Source of the DNA: Balamuthia mandrillaris
Taxonomy: Eukaryota > Discosea > Longamoebia > Balamuthiidae
Direction of reading: 5' to 3'
NCBI GenBank assembly: GCA_031835245.1
Contig: JAVKOQ010000160.1
Location: 48,501-112,500 of the forward strand
DNA length: 64,000 nucleotides
Part shown: positions 1-9,726 of the stretch, piece by piece
How the letters are laid out: every line of letters starts with the position of its first letter
Position numbering within the stretch: position 1 is the first letter of the stretch
Notes under the pieces: model-generated
The model's database searches: none
Seen by the model: the letters and a program-made list of their open reading frames with translations, nothing else
Told to the model about the DNA's origin: nothing
Program-made: the position numbers and the translations under genes

Positions 1-336
1 CTCTGTTGCATTTCTTTCCACTTGACAGGAGCTTTGTTGTACAGTCTTCTATAATCAGCTTTCTGACTTGTTCTTCATTTCCATTGTCCACACTCCAGAT
101 TTTAAAGCGATCTTCCCAAAGGTTAGGACACCTTAACAGGAAGTGTTCCGCTGTTTCTTCCTCAGCATCACATGCAGGGCACTTGCTATCGTTGCTGCAG
201 GTAGTTTTGGTAGGGTTGTTGGGACAATGGTCATATGTACAACTACAGAACAACTTTGCATTTAAGGGGTTGATCATGGCTCCAAACAGCTCCAAAGAGA
301 TAGCCCCTGTTTGAAAACTGGAAATGGCCAGTATCT
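1..336 (-). mobile_element. 3' fragment of a LINE-like reverse transcriptase (C-terminal zinc-knuckle region)
   Basis: On the minus strand one frame is open from just after a stop codon near 337 to the left edge. It encodes about 110 residues with the Cys/His pattern CPAC-DAEEETAEHFLLRCP, preceded by a CSC and further Cys/His residues. This spacing (CPxC, x6, ExxxHxLxxC) is the hallmark of the zinc-knuckle after the reverse transcriptase/RNase H part of non-LTR retrotransposon ORF2 proteins. No start codon or RT domain lies upstream; the frame is closed after about 25 codons. I therefore read it as a 5'-truncated element, the usual outcome of incomplete target-primed insertion, or as a terminal exon of a domesticated copy. 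The rest lies left of the window. The family cannot be named from this piece. Confidence 0.55.
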
Positions 337-345
337 ATCTTGCAG

Positions 346-1795
346 AGCAGGAAGTCCAGTGTTCTTTGCTAGTAATGAGTACTTTTGGCCCTCCAATGCT
401 GACTTTGATGGTTTGCAGCACTTGCTTGATGATCAAGGAACAGGTAAGCAATTTTTTTAAAACAAAAAACACTTAAGGGTGACAGTAAAAAACTCAGGAG
501 GTCATTTGTTGTGGTATGGAGCACAAGCTGCCTTGCACTTAGGAGCAACGACTGACTTGGCATGGGACGCCAACTTAATGGACAACTACTCCACCACTCT
601 CAGCTTGGATACTATCGCCTTGGGCCAAGGCTCTCTTTCAAGCAGCCTTGCTGGTGCGATTTCTTTTGTCTGCTATACATTACAACCTATAACCTCCCCT
701 CCTTCCCTCTTCTGTCTTCTGTGCAGATAATGGTGGTTCATTGCTTGTGCTTGGTGCTGGATCCTTTGCATTTGGCTTTTGTATGCTCTTTGTCTCTTTG
801 TCTCTATCTCTGTCTCTGTTTACCTGCCTAGAAAAGTCTCTTTTTTTTTTGGGTTTGTTGATCCCAATTTTGCCACAATGAGCACAGCTGATGAAGGAAA
901 CATCACAATGTGGAGAGAAGTTGCTAGTTTCACTTGCTTTGGACCAAGGTGAGCAGTTGACAAGAATTAATAGCTCTGTCAGATTGATACTCACCAATCT
1001 GTGTCTTACATGTTTTTACAGTGGCTAACAAGAGTGAAATCTCTATTGGTGCTTATTCCATAGGATCTGTTGCCATTGGGCAAGGTGAGTTGTCAACAAG
1101 TGTTACTCACCATGTTGCACCTCACTTAACCACCTGTTTCCAAACATTTATGTTGTATTTCTTTCAGCTATTGACAATGGTGAAATTACAACTGGGAGTG
1201 AAAATACTGGGAGCTTGGCAATGGGTGTAGGTGAGTTCCAATAATGATAATTATGTTTCTACTGTCTTTTTTTGCAGCTGAAGGTGATGAAACATTTACT
1301 TCACTCTCTACTGGCGGGTATTCCAGGGGTTCAGTTGCCATTGGCTGGGGTAAGTTGTTATTAATTTGATGTGCATGTTGATAGTTTTGTAGACTATAGT
1401 AATCTATAATTCTTTTTCAGCCAGAAATGGATCGATCAGGAGTGGTGAAAAGGCTTCTGGTTCATTGGTTAGTTAAAATTATTGTTGCTGTATTGAATGA
1501 AACACTCAATTCTTTATAGCCACAATTGAAACAGGGTACTGTGCAGATGGTTCTGTTGCTATTGGCAATGGTGAGTATTGGGCATTCTTGCTTGTTCTGT
1601 CTCTCTTCATCCAAAATAGTAAGCAACTGTATCCTCACAATAGAAACGTTTTCCTTTGTAGTACCAACACAACAAAATTCAGCTTGGTTATGGGGCTCAT
1701 TACTGATACATCATGATTCAGGTCATGTTACACCTAAAGGTTCATCTGTTGTTGCTTTATTTTTTTCTAGTTCTATTTCTTTCTCTTTCTCTTAG
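346..1795 (+). CDS. Repeat protein with trimeric-autotransporter-head-like repeats, one repeat per exon (5' and 3' ends unresolved)
   Basis: Supported exons are 346-443, 486-653, 727-780, 888-948, 1022-1084, 1168-1230, 1278-1349, 1421-about 1459 and 1520-1570, each flanked by a GT donor and a pyrimidine-AG acceptor. Nearly all internal exons start and end in phase 1. Lengths are 168, 54, 63, 63, 72 and 51 nt, all multiples of three. Each short exon encodes one 17-24 residue unit ending in G-S-[VL]-A-[IM]-G, for example GSVAIGQ, GSLAMGV and GSVAIGW. This [GS]-x-A-x-G periodicity is that of YadA/Hep_Hag head repeats, which form a left-handed parallel beta-roll in bacterial trimeric adhesins. 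A bacterial-like surface or structural protein is inferred, not shown. Exon 888-948 is 61 nt and breaks the frame. Further weak repeat-like sequence runs to about 1795. The true start is not visible and may lie beyond the retroelement fragment. Confidence 0.6.
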
Positions 1796-2155
1796 TTGAT
1801 GCTGTATTTAAAGTGATTTCATGTTGTAATATAAGAACGGAATGATAGCAGAGACAAAGTATGAGACCCGAACTTAATTTACTAAAAGAATACAAGAGGT
1901 CTAATGGGTGTCTGAGGAAGAACGCAGGAGAAGAAAGGAAAGCAAGAGCAGAAGCACCAGCCCAAAAGTATACCCATGGAGTGCTTGCTAAATATGCCCG
2001 GATGGTTGGTAGTGCATCAAGTGGTGCCATTACCTCTTAGTAATGGATGGAAGTAAACCACGTCATACAAAAACCTTCCCTTACAGCAACAACAACTAAG
2101 ACTGCGACCAATCTCAAGGGTACATTACATACATTAACTTACAAGTGGTTCTAGA
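1796..2155. other. Gap between the repeat gene and PPT2
   Basis: No supported gene. A plus-strand frame at about 1910-2040 is open and ends in a stop near 2040. It could be a terminal exon of the repeat gene, but no splice signal joins it convincingly. Confidence 0.3.
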
Positions 2156-3735
2156 CTAGTCTAGAAATGGGGCAACACATTTAAGATAAACCGCTTCGTC
2201 GGAGTACCACATGCTGTGCTCCACGTTATTAACAATACACATTTTGAAGGATCCACGCTCCACTATTGTCCGCAAGCCAAACAAGTCTTTTTGATACACC
2301 TCTTGCTCACTGCAACAAGAAGATGTTTGGTTAATCATCATATATGTTTTGTGCATAACCAACAAGCACAAGAGAAAGCATACTCCATAGGGGTTACAAG
2401 CAACGGAGCGGGGTAGATCGTAGGACAATGGTAGAATCCCCAAACAGCACTCTGCCAAGGCTGAATGACCCCATCATCTGGCCCTCCTATTGCCACTATT
2501 TTGTTAACTTTCAAAAAGTTTTTCTTGTAGAGCTCGCTTTCGTTTGTTCGTCTGTGGGAAAGGTGGAGAAAAAATGGAGAAGCGTTAAATCAACGAACAC
2601 GGAGAAATGAATACATACAGCAGGACAGGATAACCTTTCGTTGTTGATGAGAGCGAGGAAAGCGCTTGCATTTTTGTAGTAATCGAACTCGTAGGGGTCT
2701 CGCCAGTAATTGGCAATGGATATCCAATTCTGGGCTGTTTGGGTGTAGAATACTCGATAGAGGGAGTCCCTTGTGTACTCTGGGAAGAGATAGCGTAAGT
2801 AGGACGTGTCCCCAAATCTTCATTCAAGGGTAGAACACTGAGGTAAGAATTTCGAGGAAGGAGCAAGAAGAGGGGCAAAGGGAAAGAAGGAGAAAGGCCA
2901 CAATCGAAAAAAACAAATAAGGAACATCAACCAAGAACATGAAAAAGTAGAAAAAGGACACTCAGAAGCAGGCGAACAAGAGAAGCTACGAATATAGGAG
3001 AAGGAACATAGCGAGAATAGACGTACTGTCCCATAAGTGGACCAGAGAGCGTAATAAAGTGTTTACACTTATGCTCCGGCCATTTGTGTATCACTCCACG
3101 CATCACCAATGTGCCTTTGTTGGGCGGTTACATGAATTGCAACAAAGAAAGAGACGAGGTTAATCGCGCTTTCAAGAGCATCCTTACAGAGGACGAAAGG
3201 AAGGGAGGAAGGGAGGAAGGCGGTGAACCTTGGCTGAAAGCAATGCAATGGTATCCTTTGTCAAAAAGAGGAGGAAGCTGTTTCATCACTTCGATGGCAG
3301 CCGTAACTTGAATCCACATAGGCTCCAGAGTACTTATGTAGTTCATGATGTTGAGACTTACCATGGGAGCACCTGGATATGTTTTGTTTATGTGTTCCAT
3401 CAAGGGTTCCTGTACATGAGAGTGAAGGTGGCCATTGTCAATGAAAAAAACAGGAGGAAAACAGTTCAGAGCCAGATGCTCGCATGGTAGAATCATACCA
3501 TGGCAGCAGAGGACTCGAAAAGGCCGTGCATGATAACCACTGGAGTGTGGCTGGTGTCAGGCGCTTCCAGGTTTCTTGTTTTGACAATGATGGCCGGAGT
3601 TGGGAGATGCCCCTCCACCACGTGAGCAGCGGCAGAGGAAGGAACCCCCCACAGGACTAAGGCGATGGTCAGCGCCAGGGCTACATAAACCCACTGCAGT
3701 ACGGTAGCGAAGGTGGTTGCCGGGAGAGTTTTCAT
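2156..3735 (-). CDS. PPT2: Lysosomal thioesterase, PPT2-like
   Basis: Palmitoyl-protein thioesterase 2 family: alpha/beta hydrolases that cleave long-chain acyl thioesters in lysosomes. The first exon (3735-3499) begins with a hydrophobic signal segment and reaches the family motif VVIMHGLFESS. The second (3409-3229) carries the nucleophile-elbow start AFSQG-G. Later exons give SGPLMGQY near 3030, NYWRDPYE near 2690, IGGPDDGVIQPW near 2475 (catalytic Asp) and EHSMWYSDEA near 2210 (catalytic His). The motifs follow PPT2 more closely than PPT1, including the KDLFGLRT block near the C-terminus. The Ser-Asp-His triad is complete. One junction near 3020/2830 is not resolved in phase. A PPT1-type paralogue lies at 53.7-55.0 kb on the same strand. 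The divergent neighbour at 4022 shares the 290-bp upstream region. Confidence 0.9.
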
Positions 3736-4021
3736 GAGCAGAAGAAAGGTTTGTGAGGGACGGGGATGGGGGAGGGCTGGAGGGCGGTGCTTGCTTGGGT
3801 TTTTGCGGTGCTTTTTCTTCTCTTGCTTCAGGAGGATGAAAATGGTGAAAACCCATAGCCTTACGGGGAATGACCGCTCTTGTGGGTTCGTTGAGGGGTG
3901 GCGAGCGTGCGGTGAAAATTCCAGAAATTGGGTTGGCGGAAAGGGGTACCTGCACCTTGGAGGTTGCTAACAGGTTACCCGCCCACCTGCCTCCCCAGCT
4001 CTGGTTATCCCCTTTGCCACG

Positions 4022-6670
4022 ATGAGGCGGAGTGAGCTTGCGGAAAAGGACAGTCCCACGGAGACCGAGGCAAAGACACAGACAGGTCTTGCCGACCAGT
4101 TGTTTCCTTCTTTTCGCCTCAAAGTATGCCGCCCTGAGCGCTTCCAGAAACTGTGGGATGACTCCAAAACGGGGGCCGCGCCTAGTTCCGTCACCATTCT
4201 TCGCCCCATTCCCCCCACTGGTAAGACTTTCATATCTCTCTAGCTTGTGCGACAGTAACAGTGCGTCCGATGATGATGACGATGATTTTTTAAAAAAAAA
4301 GGTTATTACAGACTTGGTGACATTGCTGAACGAGGAAAGAATCCCGAGGTTCTTGACCCTTCTCGCTTTCCTGTCTCAAAGGTAAAAGAACGTGATGAGG
4401 CTTGTTTCGTCGTTGCTGAGATAGAGACCAATCCAACTCTACCTTTGTTGGTGCCTCCAGTGGACTACCGCCTTCTTTGGACGGAGAAGGGCTCTGGTGC
4501 TAGCTTTGGTCCTTGTTCCTTTTGGGTACTTCCCCATCTGTCTTCTATCCTCTCTTCTCTCGTTTTCGCTCTTATAACGCTTAAACGGAATAAATAGGAA
4601 CCGGTGCCTCCAGCAGGATACAAGGCGTTAGGTTGCGTGGCTAGTCAGGACTCTCGTTATAGCAGGCCTGATTTGGACCTTATTCGCTGCGTTCATGAGA
4701 GCGTGGTGGTCACAGGAGCGCCTGGTTTCGAGCAAGATGGCCTATGCTTGTGGTCAGACATCAATTCTGGAGCGTCGTTTGGTAGATGCTCTATTTGGCG
4801 CATTCACCCTCTGTCCCCGCTGGCCTATTCTATAGCCCCTTCCACACGGTTATTATCATTAACTTCCTCTCAGCTATCGTTATCCAAATCCTCGTCCTCG
4901 TTCACTCCCTCCTCCTCCTCCTTTTCCTCGTCATTAGCTTCCGAGCTCTCTCCTTCTGAGTCATTCACATCGTCTTCATCTTATGCTCTCGCTTCACAAG
5001 AGCAAGGGTTCTGTGTGGGCGCGTTCACCGTCAACAGAAACTACATAAAGCCTAGTCACCAAGTGTTTTGCCTCCAGGATAGCACAACAATTTCTGAACA
5101 GGACTTGGAGGCTTCCATTCGTCAGATAGAACAACGGCGACTGAAGACCCGTAAATCCACTCTTCTTCAAAGCCTCCTCTATGAATATACTGAAGAGAAA
5201 GATCAACACTACACGCAACGTATCCAACAAGTGATCCAATGCCAGCGGCACGCGAAACGCTGGCTTATGCATAGCAAGCTTAAGAAGATGGGTACTGAAT
5301 GTCTTTTTTGGTTCGCAGCTCACACGAAAATAATACTAACCCTCCCGACCCAAGTGCGAGAGTACTTAGCCTCAGAGCATGCAAAAGCATATCGCCATCG
5401 CTCCAAGATCATAGCAGAGCTTATATCAAGTGAAGAAAAATATGTGGAATTTTTGGAAATATTAACAACAGTATGTTCCTTTCTCAAACTTAAATGGTTT
5501 ATCATCACTTATTAACTTCTCTACCAGCGTTTCTATGAACCATTAAAAGCTGCTGCAGAAAACTCTAAACTGGGAGTTGTAACCCCCTACCATATTGATA
5601 TTATATTTTGCAATATTGAAGACATCCTTGTGACCAATCAATCTCTTTTCAATGCCTTGTGTCTGGAAGTAAATAAGGAGAATCCTGCTATAGGAGCAAC
5701 GTTTGCTAAGAAGGTTTCTTGTCCATTGTTTTTCTTTTTTCTTTTTTCTTTTTTTTTTTTTTTGCTACATATTAATGAATACACTCCTCAGTTATCATCG
5801 CTAGTAGTTTATAACCGCTATTATGAAAATTTTGAAAGTGCCAACAAGGTGCTGCACTGGTGTCAGCAAGCTGTCCCAGAGTTCATAAAAGCAGTCAAGG
5901 TTTGACTTTTCCCTTGTTTGCCAACCATTACTAACCCTATCTTTTACAGAAACTAGAAGATTCCCAAGAGTCCACAAAACTACACTTGGACTCTTTGCTT
6001 GTAATGCCTATTCAACGATTGCCTCGTTATGAGCTACTTCTCAAAGATATCATCAAGCACACGCCAGAAAGCCATATTGACCTACAACTAATGCGCAACG
6101 TGCTCAAGGAAATTCAAACTCTTGCTGCCCACTTGGATCAACTTGCTAACGACCAGTTGAACCAACACCAAAATATCTTATCTTCTGCTCTCCATATACA
6201 TCATGTTTGTATCTATCTTGTCCTTTGTGTTTCTTCAACTTTCCCAAGTGCTTATTTCCAAGCTGTTTGTAATTTAGGTGGAGGTTGGTGAAGTTAAATC
6301 TGTGTTGATTGTAAGTGGAGAGGAACTTAGAAGATTGGACCAAAGTGGCTCAGCCTATGATCCTACCAATTTTTATATTATTTTTCCTTCCTCCAACAAG
6401 CTAAGCCCAGGGCCAGGTTGGATTCGCTTAAAAAATACTGGCAGAGAGCCAATTGAACTTTGTAGCCTTAAGAGAAAGACTACGAAGAGATGGGTACAAT
6501 TCCAACTTTCTCCATTTGCTATTGAGATATTTGAATATAAAGGTTGGTGGTGCATTGAAATTGTTGCTGGCAATGTTACCAACTTAAAAGTAACTGGATT
6601 TGCTACAAGTGGTGGCTATAGTTTGCTTCGCAAAGACAATCCTCGCACAAATCGCTTACTTATGTGTTGA
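4022..6670 (+). CDS. Vps62-domain / RhoGEF (DH) fusion protein
   Basis: Seven exons (4022-4220, 4302-4525, 4598-5470, 5528-5713, 5792-5899, 5950-6204, 6278-6670) join in frame to 745 residues. Residues about 65-250 carry two blocks typical of the Vps62 (DUF946) family: YYRLGDIAERG, PPVDYRLLWTEKGSGA, PVPPAGYKALG and WSDINSGA. A low-complexity Ser stretch follows. Residues about 405-615 form a Dbl-homology domain: IAELISSEEKYVEFLEIL (CR1) and LLVMPIQRLPRYELLLKDII (CR3). DH domains catalyse GDP/GTP exchange on Rho-family GTPases. The C-terminal ~130 residues look beta-rich but are not a recognisable PH domain. The Vps62 half is of unknown biochemical role, so localisation is not inferred. Start chosen at the first ATG of the open first exon. 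Confidence 0.85.
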
Positions 6671-6800
6671 TAGCAAAAAAATGGAAACAAAAAATAAAAA
6701 TTAAAAAATAAAACAAAACTGATCAAGGGTGAGCAAATGGGCCAAAATGTATCAATCAAGAAGAAATAAAGGAATAAAGGCTAGTTGTTATTCACTTGTT

Positions 6801-9095
6801 TTACCAGAAATCACCACATGAACAGTGGCCATCTTCTGTGAAATGATGAAAGCGATTTGCATCTCGCACAACAATTGACCGTTGGCGTATCTTAGCTATC
6901 AACTTGGTAACAGTATGGCAATCAGGACACACTCGCAGATTTTTGCTTATTAACAAGGGAGTGCCTGGTGGTGTGTGCACTAGGCCAAAAGCAATTGCTA
7001 GCTTTTCACTATGATAACAAAGCCGTTTGACTTTTTCCTCTTCTTCTTCATCCCAAGTTACCAAACGAGTGTCCGGCACATATCCTTTTGCACTCAGCTC
7101 CGTTTGTAAAGTCTGTAATTCCTTATATACCTCCGGGGAACATTGTTGGCCAGCCACAAAGTGGTGAGTCTTGCCCTGCAATTCTATCCACGTTTGTCCA
7201 GGAATCTTTTTGAGACCCAGATCAACCATGCGTTGTCGAATCCTAGTTGCATCACTTTGTCTTCCAGCTGCAGCGTAGATGTTACTAAGCAGAACGTGTG
7301 TTGCAGCATCCGGTTCAGATAACTGCCAGATCTGTTCTGCTGCTCGTGTGGCGACATCAATGTAGCGATCTTGTTCAGCTCCTCTGTGTTAGTAGGTGAA
7401 AGAATCAAGTATTAGGAACATGGAAATCTAGGTGAATTGCACACCGACACAATGCACAAACCTATATCCCCTGCATGCGCCTAGTAGTGTTCGCCATGCG
7501 ACCTCCTGAGGTTTGTTCATTTGGAGGACCAACTTCTCAGCTTTTTCAATGTGACCAGCACGGCCTAGAGCATCTACTATGCAGGTCCAATGGCGGGTGT
7601 TAGGCTGTATTCCCCATTTACTCTCCATAGAATTGAAAAGGTGCATTGCATCCTCCACAAGCCCATTGTGGCTACATGCATTTAAGGCAGCAATCAAGGT
7701 AACATCGTTGGGATGTACTCCCCTAGCTGTCATCGCTTGCAGCAGCTCAAGGGCTTCTTTGGCGCGACCATGCTGGCCATAGCTGTGTATCATTGCCGTC
7801 CACACACTCACTGAAAGCTGCTGCCCTTCGTATTCCCTTTGTTGAGAGGCTTCTGTGAAGACTGAAAGGGCGTCCTCAAGTCTGCCACATTTGCTGTACA
7901 TATTAACTAATGATGCGTAGAGCTTATCTGAGCACTTGTGTCTTGAGGCAGTAATTTTATCATGGACTTGCCGTCCCAAAACCGGAGCTACATACATCGC
8001 GCAGCCATTAAGCAGTACAAGGTACAAGCCCTCATCTGTAAGTTTAATTCTGTGACTCTGTGCCCAGCCGAAAAGATCCATGGCCTCTTGTAATCGTGGT
8101 GGGGATGCCTTGCACAATGCTTGTGCCAACTGCGTGCAATCTATCTCGTTTGGTAAATCAAATGAAAGTTCCACCTCCCTTTCCTTCTCCTTTCCTTCCT
8201 TCGTTCCTTCGTTTCTTTGCAGGGACTTCCACAGCTTGTTGGCAAGCTCTCCATCTTGCACTACACTACATGCATGGGTGAGGGTTGCAAAGCATTTGTC
8301 ATTGATGGGGACGTGGTGAGAGGCCATCCAGGCCAGTAAAGCTCTGAGGTCCTCCATCCGAGGGGGGGATGCCCTACAGAAGGTCTTTGCCAGCTGGGAG
8401 CAGTCAATAGCGTTGGGAACGAAGGGCATGGTGCTCCCCTGGCTTTGCATTTTTCGAAGCAACCAGCTCGCTATCTCTCCGCTGGAGGCCGTAGCTTCAT
8501 GGCCAGCATAATCACTACATGCCCGCAATATAGTCCGAAAACAGGCTTCGTGGAGGATGACACGGTTAGCCTCCATCCATAGAAGTAACGTCATAGCATC
8601 CTGCAGCCGAGGGGGGGATGCCCTACAGAAAGCCTTTGCCAGCTGAGAGCAGTCAATGGCGTTGGGAACAAAGGACAGTGTTCCAGGCCTGCTCATTCGT
8701 TCCAGGAGAAGCTTGGCCGTATCAGCGTCAGCCGCCTCTCCACAGGCATTAGTGAGGATACCAAAGCATTGTGCGTTGGGCGTGACGCCATAGCGCGACT
8801 GCATGCTATCGAACAGATGGAGGGCGGCCCCCCTATCCTTGGCTCCACAGTAGGTCTTTAGCAGTGCTCCTATGATACGCACGTCCAGCCGAAATCCAAC
8901 TGTTTGGAGGGTGTCCACTACTTCCTTGGCCGAATGTAGGTCCTTCCGTGACCCTAAAACAGATATGAGCACCATGGCCCCGTCAGAGCTGGGTTCACTA
9001 CTCAATGCCAACTTTGCTTCCTTCAGTTTGCCCTCCGCACAGAGCTTCCGTACCACCGAAAATTGCCCCGATGGCGCTCTTGTCGCCCTTTCCAA
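6801..9095 (-). CDS. PPR protein with E and DYW cytidine-deaminase domains (organelle RNA editing factor)
   Basis: Two exons (9095-7462, 7383-6801) join in frame to 738 residues. The N-terminal ~560 residues are pentatricopeptide repeats, including canonical units such as VSVWTAMIHSYGQHGRAKEA. They are followed by E-type motifs (LLSNIYAAAGR, IPGQTWIEL) and a complete DYW deaminase with HSEKLAIAFG (HxE active site) and CPDCH plus the terminal HCSC cluster for zinc. DYW-PPR proteins convert specific C to U in organelle transcripts. The protein ends in CGDFW, so the signature tripeptide is DFW rather than DYW. Repeats around 8340-8640 contain near-duplicate segments (IDCSQLAK-FCRASPPR), showing recent internal duplication. 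No clear presequence is visible at this start, so an upstream ATG or exon is possible. Confidence 0.93.
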
Positions 9096-9726
9096 TGAGC
9101 CACGTTGGCTGGCATTGTGGTGAAACCACCTCCCTGTTAGTAGTCGGAGAAGAGGGTTTCAGCTGCAAAGCCAATGGGTTTTGGCCACAAACAGTGATCT
9201 TACCTCTCTCTACAACATGGCCACCCCAGCGAAAGTGTTGCACGTTTGACGAAAAACATAAGCAGCAGAGCGGGGAGCGTTTTGTTAAGAAACCACTGCG
9301 CAAAAGAAACATGGTTCCTGTTCCCCTCCGGGTCTTATTCTTTGGTTGTTTTTGTTTTGGTCTTTTTGTTTTGTCTGTTGACTCCTCTGGCATTCATCGT
9401 GTCGGCATAAAACAACAACGACAAAGTCTGCCGCAGTGACATGCAGGGAGGGATGGGAGGGGGGGGTGATTGTGAGTTCTAGGTCAGAGATACTCCCCCT
9501 CTTCTCCCCCTCTTCTCCCCCCCACACAATAGGGGGGCCATCCCACAGGCGCTCAGCCTGACAGACTGACAGACTGACAGACTGACGGGAGTAATTGTCG
9601 AAAAGCGCTTGCTGAGGAGGAGGAGGGACTGCAGCTCATCGCTCCTCTTCTCGTTGTTGTTTTTTCTTTTCTTGTCAGAGGGACTACCGCCACCACCCCA
9701 CAACTCCCTGCACCACTCAGCAACCC
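9096..9726. promoter_or_regulatory. Divergent intergenic region between the PPR gene and threonine deaminase
   Basis: The region separates two genes transcribed away from each other, so it should hold both promoters. I see no TATA box or other motif I can name. It holds a G/C-rich homopolymer stretch at about 9450-9540 and an 8-bp tandem repeat listed separately. No ORF here looks like a gene. Confidence 0.35.
9557..9588. repeat. Tandem repeat of an 8-bp unit (cagactga)
   Basis: About four copies of an octamer reading cagactga lie in the region upstream of threonine deaminase. The short array could be a simple microsatellite or repeated regulatory site; nothing distinguishes these. Confidence 0.6.

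Noticed and set aside
1773-2030. Minus-strand 85-codon ORF with a hydrophobic segment
   Set aside because: No start context, no neighbour exon and no family signal. The hydrophobic stretch is explained by base composition.
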